Virus record (IMG/VR): IMGVR_UViG_3300028581_000028
Span: 1 to 64,000 of that record
Source of the DNA: a virus
Strand: one strand, 5' to 3'
Length of the DNA stretch: 64,000 bases
Below are positions 40,609 to 48,827 of this stretch, one piece after another. Position 1 is the stretch's first letter; each line of letters starts with the position of its first letter. Made by a program: the position numbers and the translations under genes. A model generated the notes under the pieces. That model did not search any database. It worked only from the letters and a program-made list of their open reading frames with translations, and was not told the DNA's origin.

Positions 40609-42477
40609 TTATAATGTGTTATCTTCGACTATGTTAAATAATTGTTCAAGTATCTCCTCCAGCGTACTACAGTAAGTTAAATTTACCGCATCGGATACAG
40701 ATACTTTTGATGTTTTTGGATCATTTACTTTTGATGCGTCTTGAGTTATTTTATCCCTAAACGCAGTAACCCTTTTTTCAATTCTTGCAGACCAAGTTTG
40801 GTATGCTGAATGATTAACAATAAAATCTTTTATCTTTTCCGTGCTGGTGCTTGTTATTGTTTCGCCAAGATACGTTTCTGTTAAGTTATTAAACTCATCA
40901 TAAAACTCTTGCTCAAAATCAACATCCTCCACGTTGCGTCCACTTTTTATAATATTAGCACGGATTTCGTTTTTGAAGTTTTCTATTGCCCTCTCAATCC
41001 TTTTCTCGAAAATGTTTTCGAGTTTTGGGAAGCTAAGTGCAAAATCATCCCCAGCAACGATAATTCCGTTTAACTCTTCAGCGTTAAAACCGCCAAGTAT
41101 ATAATCACCGCCACTTTTGAATATATCGGGGTTAAAAAAGATTTCAGTCTTATTCATATCTTCGACTTTTTCAATATTTACATAATGTTTATTATCAATG
41201 AGGTCAAGACGTTTTTCGTTATCGTGATTACATACTTTGCAAGTATGTGTATCCTCGTTTGCCTTAAGCCATTTATGACCGCATTTAGCACAAGTAACTC
41301 TGCCACCAAGCTCCATTTTTTGCTCCGCCCTACGTTGTTCGCTAATGGCTATTGCAAGGGCTTGTTTGCGATCAGTTACCAGTTGTCCGCTTGAGCTTCT
41401 TAATCTGCCTTCCTTAAACTCGTGCATAACGGTAGCTATTTTGCCACCATCTTTAAAACCTTCAACTTCTGCCAGTTTTGTGTAATAATGTTCATCCTTT
41501 TCCAGATGTTCAACCGCAACGTGTTTAGGTGCTTCCTTTGGGGTTATTTCGTGGCTATATAGTTTACGGAATGTTTTATCGTGTTCGTGTTCCTCGTTGA
41601 TGCCCATTGCCAGTTCTTTCTTTGGGTAAGATTTAACGGGTACTTTGCCACCTTTTTTTAGTGTATTTAAAGGATCGTGGATATACTCATCCATTTCCCA
41701 TAAATCCCAGTTATCGCCATTTTTAATTGCAAAATAATGTCCAAGTCCATCATCGTACTCAAGTTGGAGTACAATATCTTGATATTTACCAGCACTATCA
41801 CCCAACCCTACAATTTTATATTTCTCGCCATCAATTTTTATAAGACCACCCTTTTTCATCTCCGTGATATTATTATCGCCAATGTGTTTATCGATAACAT
41901 CTTTCATATATCCGAAGCCATTTTCAACTTTGTTAAGCCATTTAAGATCGGCAATAATGCGTTCAATTTTATCGTCCTCTTTATGCCTCAACCCAAATGT
42001 TTGCCATTTTACATAGAACCAGTTTTCTTTAGGTAGCCAGTACCCTCTTTTAATAACCCTTTCAAGATTTTCAAAAGCCTCGTTATTATAAGCGTTACTG
42101 CCCAATGCCCATACATCTGGGTGTTGATCTTTAATTTTTTTTGCGTAGTTGTAAATTAACTTTGATGGGACATTATTGGGATTAAACTGTATTGTACGAC
42201 CACCTTTTTTGTACTCATCGGCATCCGCCATAACTTCGTCTGGGGGCAGTATAGGAACTCCGTTACCAGCCGATTGATTTATTTTAGATAATTCTTTCCA
42301 ATGTTTTTTACTGGCTTCTCTATTTATAATAACCTCACCGCCCTCCAGTTCTACTATTTGCTTGGTATCGGTTACGATTGCTTTTATTCCACCGAGATGC
42401 TTACCATCTTTATCGTAATGGCGTTTGCCTTTCAGAGTGCCACCTTTTTTTCCGTTGCTTGTTTGTTTGACCGCCAT
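40609..42477 (-). CDS. Large polyvalent protein with EGGEVIIN and DUF6496-type segments
   Basis: A 622-residue protein. The N-terminus (about 1-65) has VELEGGEVIINREASKKHW, a module common in polyvalent proteins of Bacteroidota phages and plasmids. Residues about 355-385 read MHEFKEGRLRSSSGQLVTDR, followed by KQALAIAISEQRR, a DUF6496 signature. A zinc-ribbon candidate CAKCGHKW, then CKVCNHD follows (about 397-420). The order suggests a cargo-like multidomain protein delivered with the DNA. It is the first gene of the large operon. Confidence 0.75.
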   Translation of the reverse strand: MAVKQTSNGKKGGTLKGKRHYDKDGKHLGGIKAIVTDTKQIVELEGGEVIINREASKKHWKELSKINQSAGNGVPILPPDEVMADADEYKKGGRTIQFNPNNVPSKLIYNYAKKIKDQHPDVWALGSNAYNNEAFENLERVIKRGYWLPKENWFYVKWQTFGLRHKEDDKIERIIADLKWLNKVENGFGYMKDVIDKHIGDNNITEMKKGGLIKIDGEKYKIVGLGDSAGKYQDIVLQLEYDDGLGHYFAIKNGDNWDLWEMDEYIHDPLNTLKKGGKVPVKSYPKKELAMGINEEHEHDKTFRKLYSHEITPKEAPKHVAVEHLEKDEHYYTKLAEVEGFKDGGKIATVMHEFKEGRLRSSSGQLVTDRKQALAIAISEQRRAEQKMELGGRVTCAKCGHKWLKANEDTHTCKVCNHDNEKRLDLIDNKHYVNIEKVEDMNKTEIFFNPDIFKSGGDYILGGFNAEELNGIIVAGDDFALSFPKLENIFEKRIERAIENFKNEIRANIIKSGRNVEDVDFEQEFYDEFNNLTETYLGETITSTSTEKIKDFIVNHSAYQTWSARIEKRVTAFRDKITQDASKVNDPKTSKVSVSDAVNLTYCSTLEEILEQLFNIVEDNTL

Positions 42478-42505
42478 CTAATCCGATTTTAAGTTCGGTA
42501 AGGAA

Positions 42506-42536
42506 CAAAAATAATTACAAAGAACAACGAAAGCAA
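42506..42536 (-). promoter_or_regulatory. Promoter for the large operon
   Basis: TTG (536-534), 20 nt, then TATTTTTG (513-506) on the minus strand fits the Bacteroidota consensus, 29 nt before the ATG at 42477. It probably drives the run from 42477 leftward, including the SBNO helicase and the MoxR pair. The gap 42478-42659 otherwise contains the palindrome below and AT-rich sequence. Confidence 0.65.
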
Positions 42537-42571
42537 CTGAATTGCAATATTTATTCAATCGCTTATATGTT

Positions 42572-42585
42572 TGTGCAATTGCACA
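42572..42585. promoter_or_regulatory. 14-bp perfect palindrome, operator candidate
   Basis: TGTGCAATTGCACA reads the same on both strands. It lies about 35 nt upstream of the -33 box of the large-operon promoter and 75 nt downstream of the 42660 gene. A dimeric regulator site is the simplest reading; a transcription-factor class cannot be named. Confidence 0.5.
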
Positions 42586-42659
42586 TTAATATAATTTATA
42601 GGGCTACAATATCAGTATAAGTAACGGTTTAAACTTGTTTTTTATTTTCATTAAAAAGT

Positions 42660-42845
42660 TTAATTGTAAATATTAAATAATACTTTCCACCAGACAACTC
42701 GTTCAATCGAATATGATTTACAATTACATTTATCACACTCTTGGGGTGCGTGAGTGATTGGTTTAATATGATAAAACCAATCGCAGTGACATCTTCCGCA
42801 CCCGTGTTTTATCCCTTTTTGCCATCTTCTGAAAAGTTTTCTCAT
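42660..42845 (-). CDS. Small basic Cys/His-rich protein
   Basis: A 61-residue protein, strongly basic. It has HGCGRCHCDWFYH, then CDKCNCKSYS, a zinc-ribbon-like arrangement of paired Cys/His residues. The N-terminus is Arg/Lys-rich (RKLFRRWQKGIKH). Nucleic-acid binding is plausible. It lies 4 nt after the 42849 gene. Confidence 0.6.
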   Translation of the reverse strand: MRKLFRRWQKGIKHGCGRCHCDWFYHIKPITHAPQECDKCNCKSYSIERVVWWKVLFNIYN

Positions 42846-42848
42846 TGT

Positions 42849-43391
42849 TTAAATCTCCATTGGTTCACTCCATAATTTACGCAGTTCCTCGTACTCGCTT
42901 TCAGATAAATCGATTTCTATTGAAGACTGTTTTTCATTCCATTTAACATCTGGATGTACACTACGATAAAGCCTTATTTTACCATTTGTAATTGCAACCA
43001 TCCCATCTCTAATTATACAGTTAAAATTACTTTGATTAAACTGAAACTTGTAAGTATAACGTGAATTGCGGTTAATTGGGATGTTATAATTTTCCTTAAA
43101 TTGTTTAATTAATTCTGTTTTTAAATACTCCTCATTATCGATATCTTTAACAAACGTGCCATCGCAAACCCTATCCAGCGAATAACACCCAGAGATCTCC
43201 TCAAACCAGCCCACTGCTGAATGAGTCGATAATATACTCGCTTTATTGGATACGGTCACCGCTTTAATTTCACCGTTATCTAATTTAATATCAACTTTAC
43301 ACCCGATCCCATAAGTACCATTAAACACCCTAACTTGTTCCTCAAGTTCCGCTAATGTTTTTTGCACGATTCCGTTATTTGTATTTTGCAT
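42849..43391 (-). CDS. Hypothetical protein
   Basis: A 180-residue protein. The N-terminal half has YGIGCKVDIKLDNGEIKAVT and AVGWFEEISGCYSLDRV, a beta-rich module I have seen in short phage proteins. The C-terminal half has KWNEKQSSIEIDLSESEYEEL. There is no known function. It starts an accessory run with the 43396 gene (4 nt). Confidence 0.6.
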   Translation of the reverse strand: MQNTNNGIVQKTLAELEEQVRVFNGTYGIGCKVDIKLDNGEIKAVTVSNKASILSTHSAVGWFEEISGCYSLDRVCDGTFVKDIDNEEYLKTELIKQFKENYNIPINRNSRYTYKFQFNQSNFNCIIRDGMVAITNGKIRLYRSVHPDVKWNEKQSSIEIDLSESEYEELRKLWSEPMEI

Positions 43392-43395
43392 ATTG

Positions 43396-43812
43396 TTAAG
43401 ATGTTTTAGGTGACTTGACCATATCTTGAGCTACTTTATTTTGCCAAAATGCTTTATCCTTAAATTTTCCGTTTCTTGTACACGATATAAACTCGTTGCC
43501 AAATTTATAAAAACGCAAGTATTTTAACTCCCAGCAACCCGTTGGAGTTTCGAACTCCAGTATCCGCCATTTTCTTTCTCCCCCCGACTCCGTAAAAAGC
43601 CTTTCTATAATTGCCTTAACCTCCTCCAGCGTAAAAAAGTATTTTTTATCCTCTGGGTTAAACTCAAGTAATTCTTTGGGCATCTCGATATCGTGTGGGG
43701 TTGTTTCAGCCAAGCAATGAAAATCCCTTGTATCAACGTGAATTTGTGTTATTTTATCGCTGGTGTAGTCAACCTCATTGTGATTGATCCACTCTGGTTC
43801 TTTTTCTACCAT
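43396..43812 (-). CDS. Hypothetical protein
   Basis: A 138-residue soluble protein. Segments include KKYFFTLEEVKAIIERLF (helix) and KWRILEFETPTGCWELKYLRF (strands), ending in a basic helix. No catalytic or metal-binding motif is visible. It lies 2 nt from the 43815 gene. Its function is unknown. Confidence 0.6.
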   Translation of the reverse strand: MVEKEPEWINHNEVDYTSDKITQIHVDTRDFHCLAETTPHDIEMPKELLEFNPEDKKYFFTLEEVKAIIERLFTESGGERKWRILEFETPTGCWELKYLRFYKFGNEFISCTRNGKFKDKAFWQNKVAQDMVKSPKTS

Positions 43813-43814
43813 AA

Positions 43815-44288
43815 CTACTTTTTATCTATCTTTTTATTAAACGATTCTTTAAACTCTTTAAACGCAAGTAAGGGTACTTCAACCCAGCGATCTAATCGGG
43901 TATCAAGATCTTTTTCTATTGCCTCTAATATTGTTTGTTTTTGGGCATTTAGAGTTTTATCAATCACCTCCGCAATTTTAAAACATTGTACAATATTAAC
44001 CCCCATTAATGCCTCTTGAAGTTCTTTGATTTGGATAATCTTTATCCGTTGGGCTTTTTGCACTTCATCCACCTCTATTACGTTTTTATTTTGCCAGAAG
44101 TCGCATACTATACAGTTGCCATTATGAATAACACAAGCATCAGAATGGTTGAAATTTGGGCTTGTACAACATTTATCTCTGCCTAAAAAAGCATTACAAA
44201 AAAGAGAGTCTTTGTCGCCTTGCCAAGTAGTGCAGTCATTCAGACAATTATTACAAATAAATGTTTTATCGTTATCAGTTGTTTCCAT
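43815..44288 (-). CDS. Cysteine-rich protein with helical C-terminus
   Basis: A 157-residue protein. The N-terminal 75 residues hold CNNCLNDC, CNAFLGRDKCC and CIVCDFW, nine or more cysteines that look metal-binding. The C-terminal 80 residues are helical (VDEVQKAQRIKIIQIKELQ, then ALMGVNIVQCFKIAEVI). It might be a small nucleic-acid- or protein-binding factor. No family is named. Confidence 0.6.
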   Translation of the reverse strand: METTDNDKTFICNNCLNDCTTWQGDKDSLFCNAFLGRDKCCTSPNFNHSDACVIHNGNCIVCDFWQNKNVIEVDEVQKAQRIKIIQIKELQEALMGVNIVQCFKIAEVIDKTLNAQKQTILEAIEKDLDTRLDRWVEVPLLAFKEFKESFNKKIDKK

Positions 44289-44300
44289 ATTATAGTTATT

Positions 44301-44606
44301 TTAAATTTTTTTCGCCCAGTACCCATCCCCTATTACATATATAATTTTGTCTGGGAAATGAATAACTTCTTCAATTAAAAAATATTTGCGAGTAAAAAAT
44401 ATAGAGTCATCATCATTAAGCATTTCTTTTATTTTATCCCAAATCGGATAAGGGTTTATCGAATTAATTTTTTTTCTCAGTTTATTTATGGCTGTTTTTG
44501 TTACAAAAAGATGTTCTCTTTTACTTGGATTTGTAACGACTTCGTAATCGATGGCGATTGCTTCTATTAATTGCCAATCGGGATTTATACTTATTTGGGT
44601 TCTCAT
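44301..44606 (-). CDS. Hypothetical small protein
   Basis: A 101-residue protein with an N-terminal strand (TQISINPDWQLIEAIAIDYE), a basic helix (KTAINKLRKKINSI) and a C-terminal strand pair (KIIYVIGDGYWAKKI). There is no recognisable motif. Spacing to the 43815 gene is 12 nt. Coding is supported by packing within the run. Confidence 0.55.
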   Translation of the reverse strand: MRTQISINPDWQLIEAIAIDYEVVTNPSKREHLFVTKTAINKLRKKINSINPYPIWDKIKEMLNDDDSIFFTRKYFLIEEVIHFPDKIIYVIGDGYWAKKI

Positions 44607-44612
44607 ATCGTT

Positions 44613-44753
44613 TTATTTACTAAATTCTTTAATTTTCAAAGCCTTGAAATGTGCAAGATAACCCTCTTCTTCTTTTAACCTTTCAGTCGCCTTTTTAAGC
44701 TCGGCTTCAACTTCCGCCACCCTTCTTTTTAGGTGTTTAACCCCAGCCTCCAT
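44613..44753 (-). CDS. Small charged coiled-coil protein (46 aa)
   Basis: A 46-codon gene from ATG (44753) to TAA, filling the gap between the 44301 and 44769 genes. It is almost entirely a Lys/Glu-rich helix (LKRRVAEVEAELKKATERLK) ending in HFKALKIKEFSK. Heptad-like spacing suggests a coiled coil. It may be a partner or regulator of a neighbour; its function is unknown. Confidence 0.6.
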   Translation of the reverse strand: MEAGVKHLKRRVAEVEAELKKATERLKEEEGYLAHFKALKIKEFSK

Positions 44754-44768
44754 ATTCTCCAGCCCCTC

Positions 44769-45191
44769 TTATATTGCCTTTGCTCTGGTTTTAAAATATG
44801 TGTTATCGTACATAAGATTACCATCGATATCCGTATTGGGATATCCGTATTTATCTGTAAACGTTTCAACAACTCCGTTATCGTTATAAGTATATACTGG
44901 CAATCGCTTTTCGATCTCGTCTTGACCGTTGATAATATCGTGTATCTGCCCATTATCAATAAGCTCTTGGAGTTTATCCCAGATAAATAATAACTCCTCT
45001 GGCTTGTGTTCCGTAGCTAAACATTTTCTGCCTTGATTAAATGTATCCAAAGCGTATTTTAACCGAAGTGTTTTTTTGTCTACGCTAATTAATTTATGAC
45101 ACATCGGGCTTCCGACTGCAATGTAATCCTCGTTATTATTTACAGTATAGCCAGTATTATTGAGTAGTTTTTTTAATAGTCTTGCTTTCAT
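44769..45191 (-). CDS. Hypothetical small phage-type protein
   Basis: A 140-residue protein beginning MKARLLKKLLNNTGYTVNNN, then IAVGSPMCHKLISVDKKT. Short proteins with this opening recur in phages of Bacteroidota. The middle is helical and the end has KYGYPNTDIDGNLMYDN. No membrane segment is seen. The function is unknown. Confidence 0.65.
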   Translation of the reverse strand: MKARLLKKLLNNTGYTVNNNEDYIAVGSPMCHKLISVDKKTLRLKYALDTFNQGRKCLATEHKPEELLFIWDKLQELIDNGQIHDIINGQDEIEKRLPVYTYNDNGVVETFTDKYGYPNTDIDGNLMYDNTYFKTRAKAI

Positions 45192-45202
45192 TTCTATTTG
45201 TT

Positions 45203-45754
45203 TTAATTTAGGGATGCCAACCAGACTGCGTGTTCGCTTACTTGCTTACTCAAGTCCAACTTATCATTGGTTAAACAAGCAACATAATATTTTCTGTATA
45301 AACTCAAAAACTCAAGTGCCGAATCAAACACTTTTTCGTCTTTTGTATGTAAGATAATGTACGCACATAGCCCAAGATAATATGGCTTCATATACGAAAA
45401 AACATAATACAAGTCTGGTGATTTTACATACTGCCCCATTGCCGATAACACTTTTTCGTCATTGTTATCTACACTCTTTTTATGGTCTGCTTGAATAAAA
45501 TCCGCCATCCACTCCAACGGGTAAAAAACTGGCATCCCCCCAATCTGCTCCAAAAACTCATCGGGGAATCTGCTTCCATTTTCTCCGTAGTTATCGCTTG
45601 GGTTGTGATTCTTTTTTGCTATTTCTATTTTTTGCAAAAAATCGTTTTTAGCATCCCCATCTGGCATTTTATCAATATCTTTCAATGACATAAAGCCACC
45701 AGCGAATAGAAGTTTAGCCTTTCTGCTTTTTTTCGACATATATTCTTTTAACAT
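45203..45754 (-). CDS. Hypothetical protein
   Basis: A 183-residue helical protein with aromatic-rich segments (GMPVFYPLEWMADFIQADHKK and KSPDLYYVFSYMKPYYLGL). The start at 45754 follows the recurrent AAATAAGTATG leader, which supports it over the Met six codons on. No motif of known function is seen. It has no signal peptide. Confidence 0.65.
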   Translation of the reverse strand: MLKEYMSKKSRKAKLLFAGGFMSLKDIDKMPDGDAKNDFLQKIEIAKKNHNPSDNYGENGSRFPDEFLEQIGGMPVFYPLEWMADFIQADHKKSVDNNDEKVLSAMGQYVKSPDLYYVFSYMKPYYLGLCAYIILHTKDEKVFDSALEFLSLYRKYYVACLTNDKLDLSKQVSEHAVWLASLN

Positions 45755-45760
45755 ACTTAT

Positions 45761-46135
45761 TTATTTTAAAATTAATTCCTCTTGAGTCAATGCAAAATAT
45801 AAGTTTTGTAGCTCGTGAACGTATTTAATAGACTTAGATGTTTCGTTGCGTATTATCTCGTCCAGAGTCCAGCCAAAGCCACCGCCATACCATAAGCAAA
45901 ACCTTGTTTTTGGGAATTCTACATATTCCGATAATTCTCTTCCCAAATTTAAGGAATAATGTTTTCGTTTAAGCTCAAGCCCAAACTTCGCCAACCATTC
46001 TTTTGTTAATGGGATTCCCTCTGCACCCTCTGGATTCCCATCTATTTCTTCGATATCGTGGGCAGACACCTCCCATACTTTTTTTTTGTCGGTAAGCCAA
46101 ACAAGATTCCCGATCCTTAATTCTCTTGCTACCAT
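45761..46135 (-). CDS. Hypothetical small protein
   Basis: A 124-residue protein opening MVARELRIGNLVWLTDKKKVW, then a proline/glycine-rich turn. A central YVEFPKTRFCLWYGGGFGW strand region and a C-terminal ELQNLYFALTQEEL helix follow. Similar proteins that start with RELRIGNLV are seen in phages of Bacteroidota, without a known function. Spacing is 2 nt to the 46138 gene. Confidence 0.65.
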   Translation of the reverse strand: MVARELRIGNLVWLTDKKKVWEVSAHDIEEIDGNPEGAEGIPLTKEWLAKFGLELKRKHYSLNLGRELSEYVEFPKTRFCLWYGGGFGWTLDEIIRNETSKSIKYVHELQNLYFALTQEELILK

Positions 46136-46137
46136 AA

Positions 46138-46434
46138 TTATTTTATATTAGCTGGAGGAATGTTATTCTGCCTAAGTGTATCGACTGCTATTTTAGATAA
46201 CGTACACAAAGACCTCAATTTAAAGCCAATGGATACCTCCCAGTAATTCCAGTTTTTAAACTTACGCAATAAACGAAAACCTTGACACTCAAAATGTCCC
46301 TCGCTTTGATCCGCCAATATCCTCTGCTTAACTAATGTTACGCCATCATCATAAACCCCAAAGTGTGTTTTTGATAGGTTGTTGTTTATCGTTGTAGTTC
46401 TGAAAAATCCAGTATTTATTAATTTTCCATCCAT
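46138..46434 (-). CDS. Hypothetical small protein
   Basis: A 98-residue protein with beta-rich segments (INTGFFRTTTINNN, HFGVYDDGVTLVKQRI, NYWEVSIGFKLRSL). It is encoded between the 45761 gene and the DUF4326 gene with 1-2 nt gaps. The fold and role are unknown. Confidence 0.55.
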   Translation of the reverse strand: MDGKLINTGFFRTTTINNNLSKTHFGVYDDGVTLVKQRILADQSEGHFECQGFRLLRKFKNWNYWEVSIGFKLRSLCTLSKIAVDTLRQNNIPPANIK

Positions 46435-46435
46435 T

Positions 46436-46804
46436 TTATTTGTTTGCTAATTCGATTAATATATCTGCGTGACATTTACTTTTTAAAGAACAAAAACAAG
46501 CAAGGTCTTTGCCTCGTAGCTCGTTAATATCGTTTTGCTTAAATTTATCCGACCAGTACTGCAGATCTTGGTCTGCAAACTGCGTACCCGTTGCGATATG
46601 CCTAAACAAATGTATAACATCATCAAGATCTCCGATTCGTAAATAAACCCATTTATCGAGTATCTTTCTCCGATACCCAGCATCGATGTATATCACCCCA
46701 GCCAATAATTTTAACGGGTTGCCCCATTTCGTTGGTCGTCCAACGTAAATACAATTATCTGGCATAGTCCACCCTTTTGTCCTTTTGCGTTGAATACGTT
46801 GCAT
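46436..46804 (-). CDS. DUF4326 protein
   Basis: A 122-residue protein matching the DUF4326 pattern: YVGRPTKWGNPLKLL (about 20-34), a helical middle, then ELRGKDLACFCSLKSKCHADIL near the end with the CxC...C..H element. The family is common in phages and is thought to have an enzyme-like nucleotide- or metal-binding site, but its activity is not established. Its place in the accessory block suggests a small metabolic or DNA-modification helper. Confidence 0.8.
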   Translation of the reverse strand: MQRIQRKRTKGWTMPDNCIYVGRPTKWGNPLKLLAGVIYIDAGYRRKILDKWVYLRIGDLDDVIHLFRHIATGTQFADQDLQYWSDKFKQNDINELRGKDLACFCSLKSKCHADILIELANK

Positions 46805-46813
46805 TATACTGGC

Positions 46814-47137
46814 TTATTTAAGAGATAATTCGTGGATCAAATCCTTTTGTGTTCCGTAAACATCATATTCGTACAATAAGTGCGGTGAAGATTCAAAATT
46901 GCCCTCTTTGGATACCAAGTCCAGCGAGTACCTTGCGATAACTCTTTCAAATGGATATTCCTCGTCAAAAATTCTCTTAACGTGATTAACTATCTGTTTT
47001 ATTAGCCCAGCCTCCAGCGTTTTAGTTTGGATGTTAAAGTCTATTTTTGCAACAACACCTTTTCGGATCTCGTTTTTGTACATAAAAAAAACGACTTGCC
47101 CGACTCTATACTTGTAGTTTATTATTAACTGATTCAT
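46814..47137 (-). CDS. Hypothetical small protein
   Basis: A 107-residue protein. The start MNQLIINYKYRVGQVVFFMY, then KGVVAKIDFNIQTK, suggests a small beta-barrel (SH3- or KOW-like). The end has LLYEYDVYGTQKDLIHELSLK. The start overlaps the 3' end of the 47106 gene by 32 nt. Function is unknown. Confidence 0.55.
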   Translation of the reverse strand: MNQLIINYKYRVGQVVFFMYKNEIRKGVVAKIDFNIQTKTLEAGLIKQIVNHVKRIFDEEYPFERVIARYSLDLVSKEGNFESSPHLLYEYDVYGTQKDLIHELSLK

Positions 47138-47441
47138 TTTTTTGCTTTTTATTTAATCGAAGTTTTTTAACTACATCCGTATTTTCGTAAACATATCCGT
47201 AGTGTTTACAGATTCCGCTTTTGTTATTTCTGGGCTGGTAATCCTCGCACATTTTACCGCAAGTTCCATTTTTCTCGCCAACTTCCATTACCTCTTTGCA
47301 GAAAAAGAATTCGGAATCGTTTTCCATTTTAGCCTCAAATACATCCATCTTTTCGATACCGTTTTCTCGCATATACTCTAAATGATATTCGAGAGGATAA
47401 CAATATTCGGAGTCACCGTCTTTGTAATAATACTTAGCCAT
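47106..47441 (-). CDS. Hypothetical protein with cysteine cluster
   Basis: A 111-residue protein with CYPLEYHLEYM near the N-terminus, and CKEVMEVGEKNGTCGKMCEDY and CKHYGYVYE further on. The five to six cysteines with a His may bind zinc. The C-terminus is basic (KKLRLNKKQKNESVNNK). It lies 1 nt from the lipoprotein gene at 47443. Confidence 0.55.
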   Translation of the reverse strand: MAKYYYKDGDSEYCYPLEYHLEYMRENGIEKMDVFEAKMENDSEFFFCKEVMEVGEKNGTCGKMCEDYQPRNNKSGICKHYGYVYENTDVVKKLRLNKKQKNESVNNKLQV

Positions 47442-47442
47442 A

Positions 47443-47886
47443 TCAATTATCGATATACGGTTTAAACTCTCTCGGTAGCGGTTTTTCAGCTCCTTGAGGC
47501 ATATCCCCTACGTTGCAAAAAGCGTAATTAAACTTAGACATCGCAGAGTTGTACTCAGAGGCGAGTTGGTTGTACGAAGCCTTTATTCCAGATAGTTCAG
47601 ACTGCCAGATTGACAACTGTTCCCGATCATCCCTCGCCCAGTCTTTTCGTGCCACCCCTTTATACTGGTCTTTTAAATCTTTGATCCTTGTATCGTACAC
47701 TCCCATATCCGCAATCTTTTTATCTAAGGCAGAGGACATATCCTTGTAGTATTCGTACTTCTTTAGCAATTCTGATGGCTTAAACTCTTTATAAGCAGTA
47801 TCAAGCCCATCGTTTGCGTACCTACACGAAGCAAGTGCAACTACCATAAAGATAATTGCACTTATTTTTAAAAGGTTACTTTTCAT
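47443..47886 (-). CDS. Lipoprotein with coiled-coil
   Basis: A 147-residue protein. A signal peptide with a lipobox (VALASC, Cys21) implies lipid attachment in the cell envelope. The mature part is helical, with YEYYKDMSSALDKKIADMG and a second coil (about 95-125). Phage-encoded lipoproteins can block receptors or protect the host from superinfection, which is one possible role. The 3' end of the next gene overlaps it by 11 nt. Confidence 0.65.
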   Translation of the reverse strand: MKSNLLKISAIIFMVVALASCRYANDGLDTAYKEFKPSELLKKYEYYKDMSSALDKKIADMGVYDTRIKDLKDQYKGVARKDWARDDREQLSIWQSELSGIKASYNQLASEYNSAMSKFNYAFCNVGDMPQGAEKPLPREFKPYIDN

Positions 47887-48445
47887 TTGTTAGTTCCATA
47901 TTAAGAACAATGTTTTTAACCGCTAAAGGCTGGTCGGATATATGAACAAGCATCCCCCCAGTAACATACTGCTGGTGATAAATGCCTCTTGTATCAAACC
48001 AAAAAATATATTCTATTGAGTTTCCGTAAGTACCATCGTCTTGTAAAACTTCCGTAGTTCTGCATTTTTGTCCACCTATATTTACATCAAAGCCATAAGT
48101 GTCCCAAGATACATTAGTCCCGTTATTATCAACAACACTCGTAGGGGTTAATCTTTTACCGCTTGATGTTACTTTTCCTTTTACCGTAGAATAAATCAGT
48201 ACTTGTCCCGAATATGCCGATATAATATACAGATGTTTAATCGATCCAACCGTGTTATCAACTTTATATCTTGCTAAGATATTGACTTGCTCGGTTGTAT
48301 GACCATTTACATCTGTTTGAACTTCGACATTAGCTTTTTGTACTCCGCTTGAAGATACTGGCTCGGCTGGAGTTGTTGTTTGACCGCAACGTGTTGTAAA
48401 TAAAACAACACACAATAAACACATAATTAAATTTAACTTTCTCAT
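47876..48445 (-). CDS. Secreted or lipidated beta-rich protein
   Basis: A 189-residue protein. A signal peptide (about 1-20, LIMCLLCVVLFTTRC) ends near a Cys that could be lipid-modified, although the box is atypical. The mature part has a Thr/Pro-rich linker, then beta strands (HLYIISAYSGQVLIYSTVKG and YIFWFDTRGIYHQQYVTGG). Together with the 47443 lipoprotein it forms an envelope-protein pair. No family is recognised. Confidence 0.6.
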   Translation of the reverse strand: MRKLNLIMCLLCVVLFTTRCGQTTTPAEPVSSSGVQKANVEVQTDVNGHTTEQVNILARYKVDNTVGSIKHLYIISAYSGQVLIYSTVKGKVTSSGKRLTPTSVVDNNGTNVSWDTYGFDVNIGGQKCRTTEVLQDDGTYGNSIEYIFWFDTRGIYHQQYVTGGMLVHISDQPLAVKNIVLNMELTNEK

Positions 48446-48470
48446 ATTGATTTTTGTTTTAAATTATTAA

Positions 48471-48809
48471 TTAACAAACCTTATTTTTTATTTTTTTGAT
48501 GTTTAAATCCCAAGTTTGAGTGTACGGTTGACCATTCTCGATATCTATCCAAAGGGCATTTAAAAACTCGTCCCGTTCCTCTGGTGATAATGTTATATAT
48601 AAAGCCCTATATTGTAATGGGATACTTAAATTATTAACATCCATTATTGACTCCCTTATTCTTTCTTTTTCTTTTTTTGGAGCTTTAAATATGCTAAACC
48701 CCCATACACATAGCACGAGAAAAGCAATAAATATAAACATCACTATAATTAACACCGAAACAAGCTCTTGCGTTTCCTTTCCCATATTATTATAAACTAA
48801 CAATTCCAT
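48471..48809 (-). CDS. Hypothetical single-pass membrane protein
   Basis: A 112-residue protein with a membrane helix at about 17-40 (LVSVLIIVMFIFIAFLVLCV) and a basic segment (KAPKKEKERIRES) on one side. The C-terminal half has helices (RALYITLSPEERDEFLNAL). The Cys at the very end is notable. The function is unknown; it sits beside the two secreted proteins. Confidence 0.6.
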   Translation of the reverse strand: MELLVYNNMGKETQELVSVLIIVMFIFIAFLVLCVWGFSIFKAPKKEKERIRESIMDVNNLSIPLQYRALYITLSPEERDEFLNALWIDIENGQPYTQTWDLNIKKIKNKVC

Positions 48810-48827
48810 TTTATACTTTTAAAATAA

